NCBI GenBank assembly: GCA_950295325.1
Contig: OX485803.1
Span: 38,455,554 to 38,519,553 of the forward strand
Direction of reading: 5' to 3'
From: Polytrichum commune
Lineage: Eukaryota > Streptophyta > Polytrichopsida > Polytrichales > Polytrichaceae
DNA: 64,000 bases
The translations under genes and the position numbers were made by a program. The notes below the pieces were generated by a model. It saw only the letters and a list, made by a program, of their open reading frames with translations. It did not search any database and was not told the origin of the DNA. Below, in pieces: positions 46,252 to 58,189 of the stretch (within the stretch, counting starts at the first letter, position 1; every line of letters begins with the position of its first letter).

Positions 46252-47860
46252 CTAGCACCTCTACCATGTAATCTTTGTTTGGTAACAACCCTAACATAGG
46301 TAAAGGCTTGTAAACGAAGAGTGAGAAGTGGATCTTCACGATTCTTTTTATATTGACACTCACCCTAGTTTAGAACCTCTACCACCACTTGTCCATCATT
46401 CTTATCCTTTATATGCCTCTATTGAAAAGACAAATCAACCTATCATTTTGAATTTATCTACCTAAACATCTTCAATATACTCTCGGTAAATTTTAACACT
46501 ACTTTGGAAGAAAAAAGACATCAAACGTAGGTGCCCACATTTGATGCCCTTTTGCAAGGTGTTTTTGGGCTTGCTACTCCATGTTGTGAAATGTTATCCA
46601 ATTTTACCATCCATTGGAGCTCCCAACTCGAAAATGTAAAGATTACCTGATTTGGTTTCCTATTCTTCAGAATCCAAAACCATAATCCTTTGGTTGATGA
46701 CCAAGTTATTCATATATACAATTTTGCACCAAAAGCGGCACTGAACAATTGTAATGGAGTTGTTTTCTTTCTCATTTTCTATTTCTTTTTTCTAGTGCAA
46801 GGTTTTGATAGGCACACCTGGAATTTCATCATATATTTGAGGTTTGGGCTTGATTACACAAGTGACCACTGCCTTCTAAATTTTCTCATTGGTTAAGAAA
46901 CGAGAGGCCATCCCACAAGTTTGCTTCACACAAAGTCACCAAACCGAAAATCAAACATGTCAAAAATTGGATGTGAAAGTGACATGAAATGCGACATGGC
47001 GAAAATTGAATAGGACTTGGATTTTGCAACAAGACATCCCAAATAGGTTGTCTCAATAGAATATAAAGATAACCACCAAGGAGTCTATTTCTTTAATATT
47101 ATGTATACATATATGTATATAGTAATAAACGTCTCCACCGATTACACAATGTATTAATAAAAAACACTACGTCTGTGTCTAAGTCCACTTCAAAACTGCT
47201 ATGTCATGTGACCAAGGCTTTTGAAAGTGATGTGGATTTCCCTTGGGAATGACTTTGGACCGCAGATTATGACCATGAGAAATCGCAAAGCATTTCTTTC
47301 GCGGCCCATGATCACGTGTGTAAAACTACCCTTGAAATCTGGGAGATGGAGTTGGAGTTCAGAGTTGATGGCTTTCTTATGCCATGTGTCTAATTTGTAT
47401 CAGCCCCATAAGTTCACATAAGTTGCGAACTTTCTGTGCTTCACAATCTAATCATCATGTCATCAACCGTTACTCCACATTCCTGTCCCTTTTCTCATAC
47501 GAAGAAGTTCGGAGACCCCACCATGGCTACGGAATCCAGATCATTCGACCCACAGAAATATGTGGCGTTAATTTGGGCCGCTGCAATGGGGGCTCGAGTC
47601 AAGATGTCAAATTTATGAGTTTTAATTTTGCATCTGCAACCAATTCTTCACCACCAATTTTTATTGTGGGCGGCACCATATTCAAGAATTGCAACTTCTC
47701 GATCGAATTAGTTCGTGCTGACCGAGTCAGGTGATATTGTTGAAGGATGGAATTAATTCACCAAACAACGTCAACCCGGTGATACATTTTTTTACATGAG
47801 AATGGATCAAGCCAGTGAAATAAAAGAGAATGAATCTGCGTTATGAGATTAAACATCAAG
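46252..47860. other. Intergenic DNA; likely 3' flank of the minus-strand gene at its right end
   Basis: No recognised gene. Plus-strand frames at 47.38-47.73 kb have no family features and probably arise by chance; the last part should include the 3' UTR of the 47864-48445 gene. Confidence 0.4.
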
Positions 47861-47863
47861 TAA

Positions 47864-48445
47864 CTAATCTGCTAAGTTCAGTTGCGTCGCCATATCATGC
47901 AGCTTGTTCTCACTCCTCGCCAATCCACGAATTACATACTTATCAATAATGCTCTTGAGCCTGTCCGCACAAAATTTGAGAGTTTTCAACCCTTCCTCCT
48001 CACCAACAGCAAGCTCCAAATGACGAAGGCATCGAGCGAGCTCACGCCTGAAATGCTCAAGTTCGTGTTTGTCTTTCTTATTTCGACTCTCTTCAACGCC
48101 ATTTTTCAACCCAAACTGATCTCTCTTCCGCCGCTGCAGCTTCTCCGTGTACTTATGATCCACTCGCTTCTTCATTTCATCCAGGAGAACATCCAAGTCC
48201 TCCATAGCCATTGCAGTAGTACTAAGTTGCTTCTTGTTGTTGATGGTGGTGGTGGCCAAATTTTGTAGCCTTTCCTCGGCACTCTGCACTTCGGTCAGGA
48301 GCTTCTCTAATTCATTCCGCACGTCCTTCTCGAGCACTTTTGCAAAGAGTGTCTTTCGGATCAGTTTGAGCAAGGCCTTGGCGAGCGAAATCAGCACCGG
48401 TAGTGCAACAACTACGGCCGTGGCGATTAAAACCACTTCTGCCAT
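47864..48445 (-). CDS. Unknown 193-aa protein, hydrophobic N-terminus and coiled coil
   Basis: A single uninterrupted frame from Met 48445 to TAG at 47864-47866. Residues 4-28 are strongly hydrophobic (VVLIATAVVVALPVLISLAK among them) and would make a membrane anchor or signal-anchor. Residues of about 35-110 are Leu/Glu/Lys-rich heptad-like sequence (KDVRNELEKLLTEVQSAEER). A basic stretch and a second helical half (about 125-190) follow. I do not recognise the family; the layout is loosely like the N-terminal coiled-coil region of RPW8 or CC-type plant immune proteins, but no diagnostic motif supports that. Codon use and lack of stops suggest a real gene. Its upstream side carries a 350-bp tandem duplication. 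Confidence 0.55.
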   Translation of the reverse strand: MAEVVLIATAVVVALPVLISLAKALLKLIRKTLFAKVLEKDVRNELEKLLTEVQSAEERLQNLATTTINNKKQLSTTAMAMEDLDVLLDEMKKRVDHKYTEKLQRRKRDQFGLKNGVEESRNKKDKHELEHFRRELARCLRHLELAVGEEEGLKTLKFCADRLKSIIDKYVIRGLARSENKLHDMATQLNLAD

Positions 48446-48450
48446 CTGAT

Positions 48451-49115
48451 ACGTACGTGGACGGAATTTTCAACCGACGAACTGAACTCCGAGGTAGACT
48501 TTTAGCATTTGGGTAGTCGACTTGGAATCAAAGCTACTGATATGATGATATTCCATTACCAAGCCGCAGTTCTAATCTATTAGAGAGTCTCAAACCTAAA
48601 CCCAATCTAGGAGGAAGAACTTCTATCTGTCAGATAGTAAGAGAGAAAGACAAGGAACTAGCCTACTAAGCAGATTGTCCCCAGATTGATCACTTGGCAC
48701 TAATACAATCAATGTTCGAAAGATAATCTGACAACAAAGGATTTCACACTGGTGCAACGCACATTTAGATACAAGAAAGGATAGCCATCTTACAAAGTCA
48801 TACATAAGTGGACGCAATTTTCGACCTAAGCATTGAACTCAGGCTATTGGTATTTGGGTAGTCGACTTGGAACCAAAGCTATATGATAATATTCTGTTAC
48901 CTATCTGCAGACTGCATTTCCAATTGATTTGAGAGTTTCAAACCTAGACCTCATTCAGGAGGAAGGACTTCTATCTGTCAGACAGTAAGACAGAAAGACG
49001 AGGAAGCCTAGCAGATTGTCCACTTATGCAATCAAAGTTTGAAAGATGATCCGACAGCGAAGATTATGACACTCAGGTGCAACGCACATTCGAATCCGAG
49101 AAAGGAGAGCCAACG
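48451..49115. repeat. Tandem duplication (about 350 bp x 2) upstream of the minus-strand gene
   Basis: Unit 1 (from about 48451) and unit 2 (from about 48801) share, in order, 'gtggacg.aattttc', 'atttgggtagtcgacttgga', 'ttctatctgtcag', 'gtaagagagaaagac', 'agcagattgtcc' and 'ggtgcaacgcacatt'. It starts six bases before the start codon of the 193-aa frame, so it covers the presumed 5' UTR and promoter. Confidence 0.8.
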
Positions 49116-50385
49116 TCGAAAGCACAAGGGTCCTGAACAGATTTGAATCCTAGCATTGCAGACACATGTGGAGAAGTTTGTGATTCTAGGTATTTGTATC
49201 AGTAAGAGCACAATATAATCATGAGGACTAAGTTAAGGACTCATATGGACTACATGTGCACACGATGAATGTGAGGTCAGTATTGAGCCGCCAAAATTTA
49301 CAACAAAAACACTAAAAAAAACAGTATTTGTGACAATGTCACAATTTGGGGACCATATATAATGTTCATGCTACACCAACAACAACACCGGAGCTTGTTC
49401 GTGTGTGCGCCACAAAGCAATTGACAAATTTATTATAAAGCATGGTAAATAAACTTCGGGAACCGTTCCAAATCTTTTTGTCGTGGGCACAGGGTTTCAA
49501 GGGTGGTGTATATAAAAGTTGCATGTGATACCCTGAAGGGCTAGGCACATGGCATGGGTTTCCACAACCTGGGCAGCCCTTGGAGGACGTGGGTTGCTAC
49601 AATAAAAAATTTAAATTTAAATCTGATAATGAACATTGGTGTTGAAAATTCATAATTTTCTTTCATCAAGTAAAACATAGGCTACTTTTTTACTGCATTC
49701 TGCACCAAGCGTGGTGGCTTGCCTTGGATATAGCATGGACTTAGCTGCACATTATTGTTGCCTAGCCTCCCAAGATGCTACCTACACTTGAAGTGACTCA
49801 TTTTTGGGCCATGTGTCCATCCCTTCACACAACCTTTTTCTTGGGAGTCCTACTACATTGATTATTCCATTTAGTGCGTGTTACTATTTGGAGTTACGTA
49901 GTGCTACAACTATTTAATGAGTGTAATATTTTACCAAGCAAAGTTATTCATGTTTTATAATAACCAAACAATCTATTAAACCCTTTGTCTAGAAAATGGT
50001 CGAGAGCATGGAAGTTGGGACTTACCACTTCACATGGGGTCCCGAGTCCTAAGTCCTAAGTCCCAAGTGTGACATGGATGACTACATGGCAACACATTTT
50101 GGAGGTGAGGCTTGGGACTTGTGTTGAGAATTGGGTCGAGCAGAAAGCTAAGGTAGATGAGGCTAATGTGGACACCTCCATCTCTGTGGAATCATCCAAC
50201 CGATGGATTCAAGCATTAGAAGGTTAAGCACGTTTGCAATTGCAACTCAGGACCAAAGAATTTGAAATCTCTGAAATCAATGCTGAGGAAGGTGTTGATC
50301 TAGGCTCCAAAATTAAAGATTCTCTACTTCCCAATGTGGTGTTATAAGGGGAACTCTTTTAGTGTTCAATGATATGTAATAGGCT
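49116..50385. other. Intergenic DNA with a MITE relative
   Basis: No gene recognised. A partial relative of the 44452-44629 MITE lies at about 49865-49990. At about 50.04-50.16 kb is a block with repeated 'gggacttgtgttg' and 'agtcctaagtc' that resembles sequence at 16.1-16.35 kb. Confidence 0.4.
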
Positions 50386-50455
50386 GCCCACACATATTGG
50401 TGGTGGGCAGCAGTGAACAAGCAAACTCCGTTCACTGCCACCAGTAAGTGTGGGC
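50386..50455. repeat. Hairpin with 26-33-bp arms and an 11-nt loop
   Basis: Left arm 50386-50418 (gcccacacatattggtgg..cagtgaac), right arm 50430-50455 (its inverse). The left arm has an extra 7-nt bulge (tgggcag). The length is precursor-like, but nothing else supports a small RNA gene. Confidence 0.65.
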
Positions 50456-50484
50456 GAGAACCGGGGAGAACCGGTGGTTAATAA

Positions 50485-50765
50485 GTTCTAGATGAAGTGG
50501 TTGATTTTGAGAAATATTTCGCTTGCAGTTCAAGACTTCAAGAGAATTTGGTAACTAAAGTTACAAAGATGAAGCATTTGATTTTGAGAAATGACCTAGT
50601 TGAAGTTCGATACTTCACAAGAATTTGGTACCTAAAGTTACAAAGATGAACTAGTTGATTTTGAGAAATAACCCGGTTGAAGTTCGAGACTTCATGACAA
50701 TTTTGTACGTTAAGTTACAAAGATGAAGTGGTGAGTTTGAGAAATAACCCAGTTGAACAAGACCT
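50485..50765 (+). repeat. 77-78-bp tandem repeat, about 3.5 copies
   Basis: Units begin at about 50500, 50577, 50654 and 50731 with GTTGATTTTGAGAAAT and include 'gaagttcgagacttca', 'gaatttggtac' and 'taaagttacaaagatgaa'. Noncoding. Confidence 0.85.
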
Positions 50766-52238
50766 CACAAAACTTATCAAGCGTTCTAGAGGAATATAGA
50801 GAATATGCCTCAAATTAATAAAGAAAATACCGAAAGTTCACGCAACATGTAACCAACAAGACTTGGAAATAATAGAATTTTAGCCAATCATGCCCAAAAA
50901 ATCTCCATAGACAATTAGTCAAACATGATATTTAGTGTGACTTACTATTTGGATTTACACGGTGCTATATCATTATACTAATGAAATAAGTTTTTATCAA
51001 GTAAAGTTCTCAATGGTTTATAATGTCCAAACTACCAATTTAACATTTGTTGGTACAATATGAAATGTACAGTAAATAGATATAGCATTGCATATATCCA
51101 CATAGTAAGCTTTGCCTAAATGTCATATTCAATGTAGTTATAAAGAAATATGAATTCGTGGCCTTTCCGTAAACTCACTTATTGCGAAAGTGAAAACATA
51201 GTGAATTATCTCGCTTGAAACTATCCAAAAGTGTGGAATTATCTCGCTCGAGATTATCATATAGTACGAAATTATCCGACGTACCAATCGCAGCAATGAA
51301 CGAGCGAGTGGCAGGACCGATGCAAACCGTCGTTGCCATTGCTATAAAGTTATTAAAAAGTGCGACCGTGCTAGTGGGAGCTGGTGACTAGCCTCACCAC
51401 GAGCAGGTGTGGGGAGGCTATAAGTGGACAACATCATTAGCAAATTCTACATGAGTCATTTGCCAATGAAAATCAAGTTTAATGCCAATATTGGATGTGT
51501 CATGTCTTTAAAGTGGTCACATGTAAGATTAAATGTTGCTGAGTTGGTTTTTCATTATTAAACATCCACAATACAAGTTGGTCAACACCTCATAGCCACA
51601 TGCCGCCTCCTAATTTGCTCAAGTTGATGCCTCCTAATTTGCCCACCTCAGGCACAAAAATCAAGCATGTCATAGCTTAGTGGACAACACTCCTCATTAT
51701 GGAGGATGGTGGGTATAGTTTGACTTTTTTCAAGGTGACTAACCCAAATTTCATCAAGGTGGCAAGTACATCACCATGTAATACACACCCACTGAATTAG
51801 AGCGACTGTACCGCTGATTAGGAACTAAAAATAAGTGTCCAATTCAAGAAACTAACCGAATCAGCCTCATCTACCCAAAACCCAACTCTCAAAACAAGTC
51901 CCATGAATATTTTTTTCATAATTTCTCAAGATCCGACTTTAGTGATAATTAACCATATTTTGTTAACCATGGTTTCTTGAGGCTCAAAAGTTGGGACTTT
52001 GCCTCCAAGTTGGGACTTGGGACCCCCTTGAACAGATATAGGCTGTGACAGTCGCCATAGCCAGGACGGCAGCGAGTGTGAGAGCAAACTTGCGAGGGGC
52101 ACCCACCATCGATCACTTCCCTCACCTTTAACTTACGCCCCTGCCACATGAACGAGCAGCAATAATCGCTCGCTGCGGTGTAACTCAAAAGAGAATCGAG
52201 TAATTGAGTCGTTGTTGTGGGAAGTGTAGTTCTTGAGC
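50766..52238. other. Upstream flank of the p32 gene
   Basis: No other gene recognised. A relative of the 44452-44629 MITE is at about 50935-51050, and a short duplication of 'attatctcgct' lies at about 51.21-51.26 kb. The last few hundred bases must hold the p32 promoter; no TATA box is placed with confidence. Confidence 0.4.
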
Positions 52239-54057
52239 ATGTTGTCCGCCTCCGCATCGCGCCTCAGGGCCAACGCGCAGCGTCTCCTGCGAGGCCCTTC
52301 ACGCAATGCCGCAGCACCGATGCTCTCCACGGCTGCCAAACTTCCGTCACGAGGGAGTAATCCTAGGCCAACCAAAGGGACTAACTCCTTTCTCACGGCT
52401 GAAATTGAAAGGATGAAGAAAGCTTATGAGGTGAGTTGTTGTTGCCAATTCTTGTGGATGCATTAGGGTTTGTGGACAATTTTGGAAACCAAGCAATCGC
52501 TATTTCTGTGATCACCTCCATTGAGAGAAGTAAGAATCCTTACAAAGTGAGGTTTCTTTGGTTTTTTTGCGATATCTCGAGTAGGAATTAGGGTTTTAAG
52601 AAAGGATAAAGTTAAGGACAATCTTACAACCGATCACAGCTACTGTTGTGGTTACCTACATCCTGAGTGCAAAAATTTAGATGAAGGAATAATACGAGGT
52701 GAGCTGTTTTTGCGGTGCCTCCAGAATGCACTAGGGTTTAAGGAAGGCGGGGTTTAAGGACAACCTTAGAACGGATGATTATTTTTTTTGATCACCATCA
52801 TTATAAGTGCAGGAATTAGAGGGTTGAGGTGTTTTTCGATGTCTCTGGGATACACGAGGGTGTAAGAAAGGCAGGGTTTAAGGATAATTCTGGGAAATAA
52901 TCATTTCCATGTGATTGTTTCCTCTTTAACTGAGGAAATGGAGAGTTAAGAATGCATACAAGCCCAGCCGTCTTATGGTATGTCTCTGGGATGCACTTAG
53001 GGTTTAGGGAGAATGCTGGAAACCAACATTGGCTTTATTGACCAGATCCAGTAGTTTGTGCTGTGACACATTGGCGATGCTAGAGAGCTTTGAAAAGATT
53101 TCTGAGTGCATATTTGCAGGTGTTTGCAGAAATACAATAAGACACCACCCAAACCCTTTAAGCTGAAAGACAAATCTGGTAAGTTGGACTTCCTTCTGCA
53201 TCGTCGCAAAGGATCAGAAGACATACAAGTCAGGTGTGAATTTCTACACCATCCACGAGGTGGCCCGCCGGAGGACTTGAGTCCGGAGGAATTGGAAGGA
53301 CAAGAACAACGTCCGATTGTTGACTTGACTATGATCATCACAAAAGGCGGACCGGAGGCGTTGGAAATGAATGTTCAATGTGATCGCAATGGATACTCTG
53401 TTAGCCATATCAAGTATCGCAAGGACAAGGATGTGAACTTTGAGGATGATGATGAATACTTTCCTGAATTCCGGTGAGTTGTACATTCAATCCTGACCTC
53501 CTGTCTTATTCAATTTCGTAGAGTCCTGGGGCAGCGGAGGACGCCTAAAAAAAGTCTGCTTGAGCACGAATTTGGGAGTTTTTGTGTCCCTAGTACTGCA
53601 GGCCATGTGATTCTTTTAATCAAATTGAGTGATCTGCAATCTCCAGGATATGTCTTTTCAGAGGCCACCACTCATTGCTGCAAATATATCTTCGATGGTC
53701 ACAACACGTTTTACTCACTGATGAGGATGCTATTCAAAGCTGGAAATTTTGATGATTACATTTCACTGTATCTTTATTAAGACCTCTTTCTCAGCACCAT
53801 GAATGTTGTATCAAGTGGGATAGCTCTATCATAAGTGTTCACATTGTGATAGCACATATAACCAACCTTATTCTGTACTTGACTGCAGGAAAATAAGTTC
53901 AAAGCTGAGGGCAGAGCTTCAGACATATATGGAGACTCGAGGACTTGACGAGAGACTGGCAGCCTGGGTGCATGACCAAATGGATGACAAAGCTTTTCAA
54001 GAACGCCTTCGCCAGCTGGAGAAAATCAATGCTTTCATTGAACTCAAATCTAAGTAG
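52239..54057 (+). CDS. MAM33-like: p32/MAM33 (mitochondrial glycoprotein) family protein
   Basis: Three exons, 52239-52430, 53130-53473 and 53889-54057 (stop TAG 54055-54057), join in phases 0 and 2 to give 234 aa. Residues of about 1-35 are Arg/Ser/Ala-rich without acidic residues (MLSASASRLRANAQRLL), a mitochondrial targeting peptide. A helix follows (TAEIERMKKAYE), then a beta-sheet core (GKLDFLLHRRKGSEDIQVRC, RPIVDLTMIITKGG, LEMNVQCDRNGYSV), and a helical end (LRAELQTYMETRGLDERLAA, then WVHDQMDDKAFQERLRQLEK). This is the layout of the p32 fold, which makes acidic doughnut-shaped trimers in the mitochondrial matrix linked to respiration and mitoribosome function. Exon 2 uses the second of two nearby AG sites, because it alone keeps frame. 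The first intron is built of degenerate tandem repeats. Confidence 0.92.
52431..53110 (+). repeat. Degenerate ~150-bp tandem repeats filling p32 intron 1
   Basis: About five imperfect units, each with a 'gaggtgagytg' or 'gtgtttttcgatg'-like head, 'tgcaytagggttt', 'aaaggcrgggtttaaggac', and a 'gatcac' segment. The first unit overlaps the exon 1 donor (GAG|GTGAGTTG), and a later unit repeats GAGGTGAGCTG. Confidence 0.55.
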
Positions 54058-54730
54058 CAGTGAGGTCCAATTCTTCTGTAGCTTATTTGTCAGCCCTGGA
54101 GATATACACTGCTTCTATCTTGTAGAATCTTTTGATTGATTGGATCATTGTCTCCCTGATCTTCATGACACTGGTATCAATACTTTGCGCACACCTATTT
54201 TATATATTCTGTGGGTTGATTGTTTGAACCTTCCTTGAATATGTGGACCATGTTGACTCTGATGTGCAGGTTTTTCTTGCAATTCCTCTTCTACTAGGAT
54301 TACCAACTGTGTACACCAAACTTAGGTGACATGACCTCACGAATCATCTCTTCTGCGAGAACAATATTAGTTCGACTTGACTGTTTTTGTACAAATGCAC
54401 AATACACAGTGATATTGATTATGGTCAGTTTCCAATCAAACATTTTCAAAACTACAGGAAGGAATGAGTTCTAGTAAGCGTGAACAGAAGGTGATTAGGT
54501 AACATGAACCATGGCTGCATTTTGTTCAGTTTACATGCAAACTAGCATCAAAAAATTTATCAACAAGAGAACTCCAATAGGTCAAAGGGACGCAATAATA
54601 ATATTGATCAAAATGCAAGTGACCAATGTTCAATGTTGAGTTAGGTCACACTTCTCAGGGTTTAATAACTTCACAGTACGAATTCAAACATTTAATGAAG
54701 AATCTATTCAACACTGATTCAACTCATTAA
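54058..54730 (+). other. 3' UTR and downstream flank of the p32 gene
   Basis: AT-rich sequence without another gene. The poly(A) site could not be placed. Confidence 0.5.
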
Positions 54731-54969
54731 AGTTATCCGTTAATTCAACCGGAGTTTTGGTTGGGAGTTGGTTGTTTTGCATGCAACACATTCCATACTT
54801 GGCAAGTTTATGGTGCATCCTTGGAGTTGGTGTAGAGGATTGGAATTGAGTTTGGCCCTCAATGAACTGATAGAAGTTCTTCAAGCATGCACCAAGAACT
54901 TACCAAACATGGAATGTATGCAAATCAACCAACTCCCGACCAAAACTTTGGTTGAATTAATGAATAACT
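54731..54969. repeat. Diverged second copy of the foldback element
   Basis: Starts AGTTATCCGTTAATTCAA and ends with its inverse (TTGAATTAATGAATAACT). It shares with the 18.8-kb hairpin, in order, GGGAGTT, CATTCCATACTTGGCAAG and GGTGCAT. Arms are now well diverged, so this is an older copy than the 18.8-kb one. Confidence 0.75.
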
Positions 54970-55370
54970 TTATTACATCCTTTTAAATCTTGCAGCTATA
55001 AAATACAAAAACATTGAATCTAAATTGCAGTGCCATATTTGGTTGGCATTAAGGTTAGGGGACAAAGTGGGGGTTCAAGACCCCAGTCGGAAGTAATAGG
55101 CTGGTTGTGGGGGTGACTTGTCAGACCCTTTGGTATACACAAGGGAGCTAAGTTGCTTGGGGTTTATTCCACATGTGGACACGGTTTTCCTCCCCATTTT
55201 GCTGCTAAATCTGGTCAAATGGTTGGAACCACCCCCCTCTGTCTTCTAGTTCAAGCCGCATTTGCTTTGTCTCACCTCCGACTCGAGCTGATTGGCATTG
55301 ATTCTAGATACCCATCAGTTCCACCTTGGCAGATTTTTTTGGAAATCAAACTCTTGCAATCAATAATTGG

Positions 55371-56471
55371 CAGGGCTGATTTTTCACAAAGTTTTTTCCC
55401 GTCCACGTCCAAAAACCTTGAATTGAAAGGCAAAAAAAATTGCAACCCGACCCAAAACCAGTAGTTTCTGAACCAACCCGTCCATGGAAAGGTTAAAGAA
55501 AAAATAACCCGTCCCGAAACCGGTTTAGAAATGAAAATACCCATCCCGCAATACGTATAAATAAGTCTCTTACAATGTTGGTAAAAAACAATTTTAAAAA
55601 AAACCAAAAGATGTTGACATGTGATTGTTTGCACTTAGAAACAATAGGATCTTCACAAATTATGCCTTCAATGCCCATCAGTTATTTGTCTTTTGTTGTC
55701 GATTCTCATCTTTCCAATACACCCCATGCTAATTTCCTCTGCCACCATCATTTCTTTTTATTTCTTGTGCTTCAATCTCCCATTTCTTTCCCCACATTGT
55801 ATCCTTAAGGTGTTTCCATCACCCGTCATCGCCCGTCCATCACCATCTGCATTCCCTCCACAAGAGGGGTTTTTCTAGACAAAACCTAATCAAAAGTCAT
55901 CTACGTGCTAGTTTGAAGTTGGAGACTTTAGATGCTTTGATGCGCATTTCATGTGCAAATATTCCAGTTGAAAACATCAATTGGAATGCAATGATGCTTG
56001 TTTGGAGAAACATGAAGGATAGGAGAATTCATCCACTTCTTTGAAGGGTGAGTAGCTCTTTATTTTTAAATTTTTGAACATGTTTATATATACTAATTCT
56101 TATTCAATTGCTAAGTTTACCTTCAATTATAATCTTTGACATTATGTTTAAAAGGTTCTAAATTTTGTGGTTGATGAATTAATGTATGCAAGTGAATCAA
56201 GCACTTCAAGATGGATATTTTGATTGGGTATTAAAGGTATGATTGCATTATGCTTATATTCACATGTCATATATGACATAATGTAACTGAAATTTGCACC
56301 ATTTAATTTATTTTTTTAAATGATCAAAAAAATGTTATTTTCAGAACACATCCAAAGTGAATTTGACATGTCCAAAAACCGGTTCATTTTCTAAGAACCC
56401 GTCCACTGGAAAGGTTTTTTTTATGAACATGTCCCTGGACATGTTGGGGACCTTGTGAAAAACCACCATTG
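55371..56471. mobile_element. hAT element, copy B (1,101 bp) with transposase remnant
   Basis: Starts CAGGGCTGATTTTTCACAAA and ends AAAAACCACCATTG; the inverted match is CAxxGxTGxTTTTTCACAA. Flanked by ATAATTGG at 55363-55370 and 56472-56479. It is a longer relative of copy A at 17962-18650. A hAT C-terminal domain fragment within supports the class. Confidence 0.85.
55892..56044 (+). pseudogene. hAT transposase C-terminal (dimerisation) fragment
   Basis: A plus-strand frame ending at TGA 56042-56044 includes LETLDALMRISCANIPVENI and WRNMKDRRIHPLL. This matches the conserved end of plant hAT transposases, where a leucine-rich 'ETLDALMRIS' helix is followed by tryptophan and basic residues. 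Everything upstream (zinc-finger BED and catalytic core) is missing. Confidence 0.7.
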
Positions 56472-56479
56472 ATAATTGG

Positions 56480-57599
56480 CATTAGTTCTGAAGCCCATCA
56501 ATTCGAATTAGGTTACATCCGATTTAAATGGGCATCAAAATTAGAATTCACTTAGTTTCAAATTGGCTTAGTTCATGATTGGGTGAGTTCCAAATTGAAT
56601 CTCATGGGCTTTGGCATCAGTTTTGAATTGTCATTAGAACCAAAGTGGCACACTGTAAAATTGGTTCGGTTTGAATTGGCATGATATTTCAAATTGAGAT
56701 TGTTGGCATCATATTACCTATGTGAATCAACATTATTAATTTGGCTACTTGGCAGTTTATTGCTATGCGCCACGTAGCCTAAGCTAAGTTTAATAAACGA
56801 AGAAATATAAAGATCTTGAGCAGCTAAAAAGTTGGATGGCCATTGGGTCGGGTAGCCGCCAAGGCACCACCGGTGTGGAGCCGAAAGCCACCCTCTACCT
56901 CCATCCTCATTGTCATGAATCTAATGACTTGGGGTTGGGGAACCCATCCCCTCCGCCCAAACCCTAATGATAGCCTTCGTTGAGGGAAGTCTCCACTCCA
57001 CATCACCAATTTGGGAACACTCCACCACCTTCCTTTTAGCAACCTCCCTCCCCCGTTCTATCCTTTTAACTACTCCTCTTGCCACTCCTCGTCCTGTTCA
57101 CAGTCGTTGGCTTTGTGGCGCTCCTCGCCCTGCTCGAAGTTGTTGTTTTCCTACCGCTCCTTGTCCTACTCAGAGTCGTCATCTTCTTGTCACTCCTCCT
57201 ACTCATGATCGTCCTCCTTCTTGTCTCTCCTTCATGGCGCTTCTCACCGTGGTCACCCTCATCGCCTTCCTGGTATTCCTTGCCATGGTTGCCCTCGTTG
57301 CCTTCCTAGCACTCCTTGTCTTGTCGTCCTCATTCTCTTCTTTCTGCTCCTTTACATGTTCTTGCCACCATTCCTTTGCCATTGCCCGTTCTCAGCCGCC
57401 GCTACCCTTACAACACTCGTACGTTGGTCCCATCTGCCGTGGATTTTCTTGTTGTACCTTTGTCACATTTCCATGTACATCCTTTCTAGAGTTGCGCATT
57501 TAGTGTTTTCATGGCCATCATGGCCATCTCTCCTCCTCCACCTCTTTCATACATGATAGTGGTGTTCTACTGGAATGCTATGGCAACATAGCAACTTCA
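56480..57599. other. Intergenic DNA with low-complexity repeats
   Basis: Imperfect repeats built on 'ggcatcagttttgaattg' occupy about 56.5-56.7 kb. A C/T-rich tract at about 57.05-57.4 kb consists of degenerate 'actccttgtcctactcagagtcgtc' units, which produce long but compositionally biased open frames on both strands. Confidence 0.45.
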
Positions 57600-58189
57600 A
57601 TCAAAGGTAAGATCTCAGTTGTCGTCGTAGGATGGCAACTAGATGTAGTTACTTTATTTAATTTGGTTGTGGTTAATGGAGTTCGGTTCAATGGCGAAGC
57701 TGTGAGTGAACGAAATAGGAGGGAAAGAGGAACCGGGCAGCCCTTGAAGCGCCGAAAGGCTGCTGGAGGCTTGGGGAGGGAAGAGTTGAAGCGGCAAAGT
57801 GTTGCTCCTCGCATCTCCCCAGCCACCCACCTTCTCAGCAGTGGAAAGGGCACCCTACACCAAAACCCTATCACCGCGGAACCCACACTCAACAATATAA
57901 AGAAGCTACCGCTGCCGCATGCAATACCCAGTCTCGCTGTCTTCTCATTCTCACCAGAGCCGCACTCCACCGAAGCCTTAGAAGACATCTATACCAGATT
58001 TGCACCCAACCTGCCATTACCAACGAACTCGTGCTGCCTACGCCACCAAAATCCTACTGCTACCACCACCGAACTAGTGCTGCTTGCGCCACGAAACCCT
58101 ACGGTGATCACAGGAAAGATCCATTTCTGCTCGCTTCCCTGCAATCTATCTGAAGCTGCCTACCGATATCGAAGGCTACTTCTTTCCCC

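Noticed and set aside
47384-47734. 116-aa plus-strand frame
   Set aside because: No recognisable features; it overlaps another plus-strand frame and lies in the likely 3' flank of the minus-strand gene.
53244-53486. Minus-strand frame over p32 exon 2
   Set aside because: Antisense shadow of a well-supported exon.
56967-57503. 178-aa hydrophobic open frame
   Set aside because: It arises from a degenerate C/T-rich tandem repeat; all three plus-strand frames are open there, which points to composition and not coding.
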